Source: Verrucomicrobiota bacterium (GTDB taxonomy: Bacteria > Verrucomicrobiota > Verrucomicrobiia > Limisphaerales > J093). Taken from it: a stretch of DNA of 64,000 bases. The notes under the pieces are model-generated. The model was given only the letters and a program-made list of their open reading frames with translations. It was not told the DNA's origin and ran no database searches. Location of the stretch: the NCBI GenBank assembly GCA_016716505.1, contig JADJWF010000001.1, positions 124,001 through 188,000 on the forward strand. The letters run 5' to 3'. This document shows, in pieces, positions 36,847 to 44,281 of this stretch. Both the position numbers and the translations under genes were made by a program. Position 1 is the stretch's first letter. Each line of letters begins with the position of its first letter.

Positions 36847-36903
36847 GCGGCAACAGATCGTCTGGTGAGGTGCGGCGGGTTGTGACAACCCGTTCTCGAC
36901 TCC

Positions 36904-37100
36904 ATGCCACCAGCAAACCCGGGCCTATGGGGCGAACTGACCGCGGACAACTTCGCCCTGCCGACCGAGGAGACAGCCAAGCGGGTCTCCACCTACCAGA
37001 ACGGCTCGCCCACCACGATCATCGGCCCGCCGACCAGCGGGACGCATGTGCTGGCCGAGTTTTGGCGCGATGCGCTGGGCGGGGAATGGGGCTGCACCGT
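36904..37100 (+). pseudogene. Orphan fragment resembling a phage tail or structural-protein C-terminus
   Basis: The frame reads TYQNGSPTTIIGPPTSGTHV and FWRDALGGEWGCTVAG, resembling the C-terminal end of phage-tail-like or surface proteins in which a GEWRCTVAGTPGTW-like ending is usual. It is broken at the point where the xylR duplicate begins, so it is not a complete gene. Family match is a weak pattern impression. Confidence 0.4.
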
Positions 37101-37440
37101 GGCCGGCACTTTGCAGCGCTCGTTTCCCGCTGGGGCTGCACCTGCGTAACCTATCCGGCCGCCGTGGACGACGCCGCCGACTGGGACCGCGAGCAGGAAA
37201 AGCTCCGGGCCTGGCTGCGCGGGCCGCCCCGGCCGTGCGGGGTCATGGTGTGCTACGACATCCGGGGGCAACAGGTTTTGGATGTCTGACGCGCGCTGGG
37301 TCTCCGGTTGACGGATGACCTCGCGGTCACCGGCCAGCACAGCCAGCACAACGACGCGCTGCTGAGCGAGCTGTGCAACCCGCCCCTCAGCAGCGTCATT
37401 CCCAACGCCCGCCAAGTGGGCTGGGAAGCGGCGGCCATGC
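37101..37440 (+). pseudogene. Degraded duplicate of the xylR sensor-domain segment
   Basis: 340 bases copy 36106-36436 at high identity. The copy has a 9-base insertion near 37340 (a repeated CAGCACAGC-type unit) and a stop codon at 37287-37289 where the original has TGC (...QQVLDV stop). It lacks the start and the DNA-binding domain, so it cannot make a regulator. Microhomology GGCCGGCACT is at the left junction. Confidence 0.85.
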
Positions 37441-37506
37441 CAACCTTGGACAGTCCGAAGCCATGGTTTGACCCCTGTGCCAACCGCGGTCGAGCGGAGG
37501 AGAGCG

Positions 37507-38757
37507 CTACTTGAGGACCAGCCGATAGAAGCGCTGGAATTGCGACACGGCCTCCTCGTCAGTGACCTCCACCGGTTGGTCCACCAGCTTCACGCTCACC
37601 CAGTCTTCCCATTGACTCAGGTTGCTGGTGCGCTGGATGTACGCCGTTTGGCCTGTGGGCCCACTGAGCGTGAGCCGTGCGCCGTTGCGCGTCACTTGAA
37701 TGGGGGCAGCGAACTGGGGCCGTGCGGGTCCCGGCCCGGCCGCCACCTGCAGGATGAACAGGCCGCGCTGTCCCACCGCATACAGCTTGTCATCCTTCAC
37801 TGCGACGGCTTGAGCGGGGAACTGGTGATTCCCACCGGCCCGACGAGGGTCTCTCGGATCTGTAACGTCAATCACGAGAATGCCCGCATCGGTGGCCAAG
37901 TAGGCATAGTTGCCGGAAATGGCGACGCCATTGACCGTGGCGAACGTGACGTATCGTCCCAAGAACTGGGGATCGCCCGGGTAGGAGAAATCAATGATCT
38001 CAAGTCCCCCATAATCGGGGTGATCGAAGGGCGGGATGGGCGGATCATCAGTGAAACTCGCGAACAACCGCGGGCCACTGCTGGCTATTCCATTGAAGTA
38101 TGGATCCGGATCGTCTTCCAAACCAAGCAAAGGGCTCGCCAGATACGTGACGAGCCGCCACGGCTGGGAGGGAGTACTCACGTCAACGATATCGATGCTC
38201 TTACGACCGGACACGCACACGTGATTGCCCGTTTTGACAATGCTCTCCCATTGCAGCCAACCTTTTTCCAACCAGGCGGTCACTTGAGGGAGAACCGGGT
38301 CTTGCATATCGAAAATGGATAGACCCCAACTCTCGAGCACATACGCGTGGGTCTCGGTTACGACAAGGCGGTCGGCATAAACGGCGTCGCCGGTGTAACC
38401 ACCCACCCGGCGAGGAGCGGTGGGATTGGCCACATCCAAGGTCTCGAACCCGGCCTCGCTCGCGGCCAGGAAGGCGTAGGTTCCCACAACCGCCACGTCG
38501 CGTATTGTCGCCTTCGAGTTGTACACGCCGACCCGAACCGGATTCGCCGGATTGGCGACGTTGATCACGTGCAAGTTGGTGAGGGCGGCCACATACACAA
38601 AGTTACCGGCCACCCTGACGGTACGGACATCCTTGCCGGCAACTTCGGTCCAACGCCCGAGAATCACCGGATCGAGCGTGGCGGCGGCGGCGTGATAAGC
38701 CGACTGGCCGGCGGCAGCGAAGGAAAGAAGATGGGCGAGGAGATATCGGGCCTTCAT
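37507..38757 (-). CDS. Secreted LVIVD-repeat beta-propeller protein with C-terminal FYRL module
   Basis: A 416-residue exported protein with a signal peptide (residues 1-26). Residues about 35-335 hold LVIVD-type beta-propeller repeats: VYVAALTNLHVINVANPANPV, AYVLESWGLSIFDMQDP, LEIIDFSYPGDPQFLGRY, AYLATDAGILVIDVTDPRDP. The end (LTLSGPTGQTAYIQRTSNL, ending FQRFYRLVLK) is the shared C-terminal module. The upstream frame adds eight codons only (from 38781). LVIVD repeats are of unknown function, usually in surface or secreted proteins. Confidence 0.85.
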   Translation of the reverse strand: MKARYLLAHLLSFAAAGQSAYHAAAATLDPVILGRWTEVAGKDVRTVRVAGNFVYVAALTNLHVINVANPANPVRVGVYNSKATIRDVAVVGTYAFLAASEAGFETLDVANPTAPRRVGGYTGDAVYADRLVVTETHAYVLESWGLSIFDMQDPVLPQVTAWLEKGWLQWESIVKTGNHVCVSGRKSIDIVDVSTPSQPWRLVTYLASPLLGLEDDPDPYFNGIASSGPRLFASFTDDPPIPPFDHPDYGGLEIIDFSYPGDPQFLGRYVTFATVNGVAISGNYAYLATDAGILVIDVTDPRDPRRAGGNHQFPAQAVAVKDDKLYAVGQRGLFILQVAAGPGPARPQFAAPIQVTRNGARLTLSGPTGQTAYIQRTSNLSQWEDWVSVKLVDQPVEVTDEEAVSQFQRFYRLVLK

Positions 38758-39674
38758 GGTTGCGTTGCTCGCGTCCCCCAACGGGCCGGGATCCTAGCTC
38801 TTGCCCACCTTCCCGTGGAGGATCGAGCGGCAGGCTATGTCGCGGGCTGGGTCAGGCAAGGAAATTTTGCGCAACCGGAACATCCTCCTCATCCTCCTCG
38901 CGATCGGCGGCGGCTCAATAGGTGACCGCCGGTGGCAGATTGCCCATGCCCAGATCACCGTCCGCAAGGCCACGACCGGGCGTGAGGGGCGGGTCCAGCG
39001 CCGGATCGCGGAAGTCCTTGCCGCCCTGGCTTGGAGGTTGGAACTCGCCTAAAGCTCTCGGCGGTCCTCTGCAGCCTCGTGTCACGCCTTCTCCCTCGTC
39101 TCCAACGCGCGAGCACCGCTCACGCGCGGGTTGGAGGCTGGGCAACAGCAAGTGAAGTCCGCCGGTCAATCCCGCCGAGTGGTGCCCGTTGGGCTGGTCA
39201 CCGCCCTGAGGCTGCGCCGCTCGGGCCGGTTCGACACGAAGTGGGAATGAACTCTTGTCGGCCTCGATGCCGCCGGGATGACTGCGCTCCCGGTTCGTCG
39301 TCCATGATGCAACTCGACCCAGCCCACCAGCCTTCGCCGCCTTCACGGGCCTCGAGTGACATCACGGCGAGGACGCCTGGGCGCGGGGAGGAAGCAGTAG
39401 GGCACGAGAGCAGAAGCGCGGCCATACGACTGCTCTGGCGCGTCAAGGTGGACGCGGAGGAACTCATCCCGATGTTCGCGGAGCGCGGGTTGGTCGAGTT
39501 CGGCCAGGGTCCGGAAGCGATGTGGGCGGGCGAGTAATCCGGTGGACGCACGCATCGCCGGGGGACGGCCGTCCGCAAGACAACCGGCAGTGCGCCGCTT
39601 GTCGACTGCCCAAGCAGGCCGGTTGACTGGGGCAGCCTTCGAGGCGAAAGGGCCCTCGCCCCTGCTGTGCACAA
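38758..39674. other. Region without a recognisable gene
   Basis: About 900 bases hold only short, conflicting frames. One minus-strand frame (38915-39346) ends DPALDPPLTPGRGLADGDLG, which could be the tail of a lost pseudopilin-like gene, but its remainder is not family-like. The stretch from 39198 is read in frame from the IS transposase and is probably flanking DNA. Confidence 0.45.
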
Positions 39675-40733
39675 GGGAAAGCTGGGTAGATCGTGACCCC
39701 TGTGGTGGGGGGAAGGCAAGTAGAGGTGGTGGCGTTGGGAGAGGTTGAGGGGACGCCAGTTTAACACCGCCCCGACCAGCGCCGGGGCCCGGGCCTGGAG
39801 GATTTGCAGGGGGCTTTGCCATTCCTTGGCCCGGTTGGGGCGCACGAGGTTGAAGTAAAGCCAGTAGGTGGTGACCTTGCGCCAGAAGTCCGCCGGGCTG
39901 CTGAAAGACTCGCGATCAAAGAACTCGTCTTCGACCAGGCGGTGAACGGTTTCCACGTCACTCTGCCAGGTGTAACGCTTGGGCGGGATGTAGCGATGGC
40001 TTGAACCCAGGGCGCGGACGGCGGCGGGCAGGCCTTGCTCGTCCTGGTTTTCGAGGAACTCACAGCCGTTGTCCGTCTGCCAGGTCAGGCGGGAGAGATC
40101 GACGCCGTGACCGGCCAGATGGACGGAGAGCTGTTCGGCCAGGAAGGTGGCGTAGGACTTGGACAGTTCGTCGGCGTAGCCGGTGAAGCAGGCGCCGGAG
40201 ACCGGCTCGCGGGCAGTGTATTGGAAGCGGGGCAGTTGGAGGCGGGTCATCTGCGGCCAGTAATGGGGAATGTCCTGCAAATACTTGGTGTCGGTGGAGA
40301 GTTGGCCGAAGAGCGGCCAGCAGCGTTTGACGTGGCGGAGCTGCTTTTTGGTGGTGGGCTTCTTTTTGCGGGGCCGGGTCAAGCCGTGCTGGCGGATGAC
40401 ACGGGCGATGGCGTTGTGGGAACAGGGCAGTTGGAACTCGTGCTGGAGGCGTTGGGCGCCGAAGCCGGTTTGCTGGCGGAGCTTGACGATCTGCCCTTCC
40501 ACTCCGGCGGAAGTTTGATGCGGGCAGCGCTTGGGGCGGCGGGAGAGTTCGGCCAGCGCGGAAGGTTTGCCGGGGACGTGGCGGCGCAGCCATTTGCGGA
40601 CGGTGTTGCGGGAGCAGCCGAACTCGCGTGCCGCCGCCTTGAGGCCGTGGGTGCGGGCGAAAGCGACCAGCTTCTGGTGCAGCCAATGACGATCAGTGCG
40701 CATGCGGTAAAGTTCACAATAGGTGCTGTGCAT
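39198..40733 (-). CDS. IS481-like transposase, copy 1, with read-through tail
   Basis: The IS-encoded part is 353 residues: a helix-turn-helix near residues 25-55 (HGLKAAAREFGCSRNTVRKW) and an integrase-like DDE domain with the first Asp in LSTDTKYL, the second in TWQTDNGCEF and Glu in DVETVHRLVE. IS481 is the closest impression, from the HTH followed by DDE layout. No stop codon occurs in the IS, so translation runs about 158 residues into flanking DNA and gives a 511-residue chain. The tail is low-complexity and not family-like. ATG 40733 is used; an internal ATG 30 bases downstream is an alternative. Confidence 0.8.
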   Translation of the reverse strand: MHSTYCELYRMRTDRHWLHQKLVAFARTHGLKAAAREFGCSRNTVRKWLRRHVPGKPSALAELSRRPKRCPHQTSAGVEGQIVKLRQQTGFGAQRLQHEFQLPCSHNAIARVIRQHGLTRPRKKKPTTKKQLRHVKRCWPLFGQLSTDTKYLQDIPHYWPQMTRLQLPRFQYTAREPVSGACFTGYADELSKSYATFLAEQLSVHLAGHGVDLSRLTWQTDNGCEFLENQDEQGLPAAVRALGSSHRYIPPKRYTWQSDVETVHRLVEDEFFDRESFSSPADFWRKVTTYWLYFNLVRPNRAKEWQSPLQILQARAPALVGAVLNWRPLNLSQRHHLYLPSPHHRGHDLPSFPLCTAGARALSPRRLPQSTGLLGQSTSGALPVVLRTAVPRRCVRPPDYSPAHIASGPWPNSTNPRSANIGMSSSASTLTRQSSRMAALLLSCPTASSPRPGVLAVMSLEAREGGEGWWAGSSCIMDDEPGAQSSRRHRGRQEFIPTSCRTGPSGAASGR

Positions 40734-40866
40734 GCCGGGAGGATGGCAAGTTTTGCGCGCCGCTGCTGCGCCTCCTCCGGAGGAGGCGCAGCAGCTCCTC
40801 CTTGCGGCGGGCGCTCAACACCTTGAGCTTCACCACCGGGGGGTCACGATCTACCCAGCCTTTCCC
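39675..40866 (-). mobile_element. IS481-like insertion sequence, copy 1
   Basis: 1,192 bases bounded by imperfect inverted repeats: at one end GGGAAAGCTGGGTAGATCGT and at the other GGGAAAGGCTGGGTAGATCG. Same length as copy 2, in inverted orientation relative to it. The target duplication is not evident. It contains one transposase and a 34-base perfect palindrome in the leader. Confidence 0.85.
40762..40795. repeat. 34-base perfect palindrome in the IS leader, copy 1
   Basis: A 17-base arm (GCTGCTGCGCCTCCTCC) meets its exact complement without a loop, 29 bases before the transposase start. Transcribed it would form a strong hairpin. Confidence 0.9.
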
Positions 40867-41004
40867 AGCAACCGTTGAGTCGGCCCTTGACTCACTCCGG
40901 GCCGACCAGTAGTTATGCCGTTGTAACTCCGTATTGGCCCGCACGAGCCCCAACGTGCCAGCGTTGCGATCGGTCGGTTTCGCGGGCGAGAAAGCTGGAC
41001 TGCT

Positions 41005-41802
41005 ATGCAAAAGCTGAAATCCTCATGGCGAAGCGCGCCAGCCTTAGGCGTGCGAGCTGAGCAGGAGACGGGTGGCCGCGCCAGGGTACCTGGGGGCGGG
41101 AGAATGGGGTTTACGCTGATCGAGCTGTTGGTCGTGATTGCGATCATCGCCATCCTGGCTAGCATGCTGCTCCCAGCCCTCAGCCGGGCAAAGTCCAAGG
41201 CGACCCAGACCTACTGCCTGAACAACCAGAAGCAGATCGGCTTGGCGGTGAACATGTACGTGTCGGACTATCGGGAGCGGATTCCGCTGTGCCGGAACTG
41301 GGGCAAGGCCTGGCGGGGCGATCACGACCTGCGCGCCGACGACATGTGGATGCCGGAGTTGCTGCAGCCGTACATCGGCACGAACACCGCGAAACCTAAA
41401 AGCAACCGACCGAGCGATCAGCGACTGGTCAGCGGCACTTACGCCTGCCCCGCTGGCCTCAAAATGAAGTTGCCCGCCGGCGAACCGGGGTCGTCGTTTA
41501 CCCAGGGTTTCTTCTTCGACAACGACGGCGTGACCTACGTCTGGAATCACATCTACCTGAAGCGGGATCGGAGCAGTTACGAGGTCAGCAAGCCCGTGAG
41601 CGGACGTCCCGCAAACGACATCCCCATCCCCTCCAAGGCCTGCCTGGTCTGGGAGATCCCGTATTGGAACTACAAGTACATGCCCCACAACCGCGGCATC
41701 AACATCGTGTGCGCGGACGGTCACGCGGAGCGCACCAAAGGCAGCGCGACCGAGTACGATTGGTGGGCTTTCCACAGCCGCGACGGCTGGGAGCTGGATT
41801 AG
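41005..41802 (+). CDS. Pseudopilin-like protein (prepilin-type N-terminus)
   Basis: A 265-residue protein with a 33-residue basic lead, then the prepilin helix GFTLIELLVVIAIIAILASM before LLPALSRAKSKA. The globular part has CLNNQKQIGLAVNMYVSDYR and, near the end, NIVCADGHAERTK, as in the family. ATG 41005 gives the long lead; ATG 41104 (MGFTLIELL) is the alternative start. It lies immediately after the IS copy and is followed by a broken secreted-protein gene. Confidence 0.88.
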   Translation: MQKLKSSWRSAPALGVRAEQETGGRARVPGGGRMGFTLIELLVVIAIIAILASMLLPALSRAKSKATQTYCLNNQKQIGLAVNMYVSDYRERIPLCRNWGKAWRGDHDLRADDMWMPELLQPYIGTNTAKPKSNRPSDQRLVSGTYACPAGLKMKLPAGEPGSSFTQGFFFDNDGVTYVWNHIYLKRDRSSYEVSKPVSGRPANDIPIPSKACLVWEIPYWNYKYMPHNRGINIVCADGHAERTKGSATEYDWWAFHSRDGWELD

Positions 41803-41845
41803 TCGCTCTGCCGGTTGGATGACCCAAAGACCCTACACCCATGCT

Positions 41846-42658
41846 ATGAATACGAATCCCAGACCTCGCGGATCGCCGGTGCGCGCCCTTCTGCGGCTCA
41901 GTCGAAGTCGCCTTTGGCTCGGTCTTGCCGCCTGCGGTGTGGCCGTGATCACGCCGCCGCGGAGGCGCAAACCGCGGTGATCGCCTACGCCGTGCCGGCG
42001 AACACCGTCGGCAACCAACCCTTCGGCGGCGCCCTGGGTATGGAATTCGACGTTGACAACCCCATCCTGATTACTCGGTTAGGCGTGTTTGACGACGGTA
42101 GCGATGGCTTGAGTTTGCCGATTACCGCCCGGCTCTACGATCGCTCGGATCTCTCCGAAATGGGCCACCATCGAGTTCACGCCGGAGGATCCAGGCGAGT
42201 TGGTGGGGGGTGGCCGGTTCAAGACCTTGACCACGCCCCTGAACCTCCCTGCGGGATTCCGGGGTACCGTGGTGGCCTTTGGATATGGAGCCGAGGAGCG
42301 GCTTTTCAACACCGGCAATCGTCCCGATGACGTCGCCCAGTTGGGCTTGTTCGACGGCGCCTGCTTGACGTTCGTTGGAGGCGGACGCTTCGGTAATGCC
42401 GGAGAGTTTCCGGGTACGCCGAACGGCGGACCGCGCAACCGCTACGCAGCCGGCACCTTCTACTTCGAGCCCGTGAGCGTCGGCCCGACCCTCTCGATCA
42501 GTCGTACGGGCGACAAAGCCACACTTACCTGGTCTGGAGGAGGTAAGTTGTTCAGTGCGCCAAGTGTGAGCGGGCCTTGGACCGAGGTTCCCGGCGCCAC
42601 TTCGGCCTTTGAGATTATGCCGACTGAGGCGCAGGCGTTTTACTCCATCCGGCTCTAG
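41846..42658 (+). pseudogene. Broken secreted protein with C-terminal FYRL-like module
   Basis: A signal-peptide-like start (MNTNPRPRGSPVRALLRLSR) and a beta-rich protein (AYAVPANTVGNQPFGGALGM; GGGRFKTLTTPLNLPAGFRG) are split over two frames, with shifts near 41950 and 42165. The last section (LTWSGGGKLFSAPSVSGPW, ending AFYSIRL) is the same module as in the other secreted proteins. The middle part resembles the PEP-CTERM-associated/DUF4082-like exported proteins. Because the two shifts compensate, ancestral coding is clear, but the gene is not functional as read. Confidence 0.75.
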
Positions 42659-42666
42659 TCTCCCTT

Positions 42667-43675
42667 ATGAAACCACACCGCACGGCCACGACTCGCCGCG
42701 ATTTCTTGCGCGTTTCAGCCACGGCCGCCGCGGGAGCCGCGCTGACGCGTTTGGATGTGTCCCGCACGGCCCACGCTGCAGGTAGCGAGGTCATCCGCCT
42801 CGGGATGATCGGGTGGGTCGGACGCGTTTCTGATGAGAATCAGGCCGGACGGGTCCGTCGCTTGGACCCGGCTCTGGGGCTCCTCCGGTCCCGATGCCGC
42901 CCATGATGTTACCGTGGCTGCGGACGGACGGGTATATGTGGTGGGCCTGGCGAGCGGCGACCCTTTGATGGCGAGCCCGGGCCGGGCGGGGCTTTCATGA
43001 CTTGTTACGGCGCGGACGGCGAAAGGCAGTGGACCCGGCGCTGGGGTGGGGCCGTGAGTACCGCCGGTGCGGTGGCCCTGACGGCGGACGGCGGGCTGTG
43101 GTCGGCAGGGACAACCGTGGGCGGTTTCGACGGCCAAGCGGCTCTTGGTCTGGAAGATCTCTGGATCTCGCGCTGGACGGTGAGCGTCCCGATCAAGATC
43201 GTCGAGGGTCCCGCCATCGAGGGACTCACCGAGTCCACGGTCGGTATTGCGTGGACCACGGACCAGGCTTGCGACAGCGAGGTGCGGTTCAGCCGCAGCG
43301 CCTGGACCTGGGAAGGAACCGTAACCGACGCCACCCCCGCGTTCGACCACCGTGTGACCCTGACCCAGCTTCACCCCGACACCACTTATCGGTATCAGGT
43401 CCGTTCCGCGGGTGCCGGCGGCAACGCGGTCACAAGTGACGGGGGCACGTTTCGGACCTTCCCCTCCCAGACCCCGCCGGCGGTGTCGCACCTCACGTTG
43501 CGTGGCGGCGGTTGGCCGTCGCGAATCGGTTGCGACGTCCGGCCCGGAGTGGATCGCGTCGAGATCGAGGTCAAAGGCGTTCATCAGGCGACCCTCTACG
43601 GTCCGCCCTTCGAGTGGGCGATCCCGCCGAGCGCGGTGGGGACCAACGCGCTGCTGTTTCTGGACGTTCTGCAGG
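42667..43675 (+). pseudogene. Tat leader joined to a truncated SBBP-propeller/FN3 protein
   Basis: The frame starts with a twin-arginine leader (TTRRDFLRVSATAAAGAAL) and the first residues of a Gfo/Idh/MocA protein (SEVIRLGMIG), then changes near 42815 to SBBP beta-propeller repeats (DGSVAWTRLWGSSG, DVTVAADGRVYVVG). A frameshift near 42985 leads on to GERQWTRRWGGAVSTAGAVA and an FN3/purple-acid-phosphatase-like section with IGIAW... and ITYRYQVRSAGAGG-type strands. It is cut at about 43675 by an IS remnant. Two unrelated gene starts and ends have been joined here. Confidence 0.65.
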
Positions 43676-44200
43676 TCGCCGCCGGAGCGGCCGGGCGTCC
43701 ACTGGGCTTGCGGACGGCGCGCGCGGGCCTGCAGGTAATCATGGTAGAGTTGGTAGCAGCGGCGGCGGGAGATCTCCAGTTGCTCGGCCACCGTGGCGAG
43801 CGACACGCGCTCGGCGCGCAGTTGGGCCAGCAAGTGGCGGATGAACGGAGCCCCGTGTCGATGGATCAGTTGACGAGGTCTCTTTGCATCCGGCCAGCTT
43901 GGGGGCTTTGCCCCCAAACCCCCAAAGTTTTTCGCTTAGGATCCGGGTTGATGAGTCTCCCTTGCCGGAGAAACAAAACGCCGCGAGACCAGAGGGCCTC
44001 ACGGCGGAGTCGAAGGGAGACTCAACCCTGGTTGACCGTGCCGCTCCGGTTGCGCTTCCGCAGAGCCGTATCCGGCAGGCCAACGCGCCATCCTAACATC
44101 AAAGGGCTGGTGCGGTGCAAGGGGGGGGCGGAACCGATTCGCAGTTTTGATGTTCCGCGGTTGGGCAATTTTGATGTTCCAGTGTGAAATTTTGATCGCC
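43676..44200 (-). mobile_element. Remnant of an IS with multiple terminal repeats
   Basis: Three imperfect direct repeats lie at the right side: CAGTTTTGATGTTCC, CAATTTTGATGTTCC and GAAATTTTGATCGCC (44142-44200), as at the ends of IS21- or Mu-type elements. Reading leftwards on the minus strand, a transposase N-terminus follows (LIHRHGAPFIRHLLAQLRAE; SRRRCYQLYHDYLQARARR), which stops at about 43676 where it meets the FN3 gene. Only the end and first 75 codons remain. Family name is uncertain. Confidence 0.65.
43952..44024. repeat. Nested inverted repeat (MITE-like) in the IS remnant
   Basis: TGAGTCTCCCTT (43952-43963) and its exact complement (44013-44024) enclose a second, imperfect hairpin around CGCCGCGAG/CTCACGGCG. 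The 73-base unit looks like a small mobile element or a structured RNA leader. Confidence 0.55.
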
Positions 44201-44281
44201 CCGCGACAGACTCCACTCCCCGGAAGTACGGAGCACCAAGCCACTCGGGTCGGTTACCTGTTTTGGGTAACGGCGGCGCGT

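Noticed and set aside
36904..37149. An 81-codon frame as an intact protein
   Set aside because: It runs across the junction into the xylR duplicate in the wrong frame, so its last residues are an artefact.
38915..39346. A 143-codon minus-strand frame as a gene
   Set aside because: Only its last 30 residues look protein-like (possible pseudopilin tail); the rest is low-complexity and no start signal is visible.
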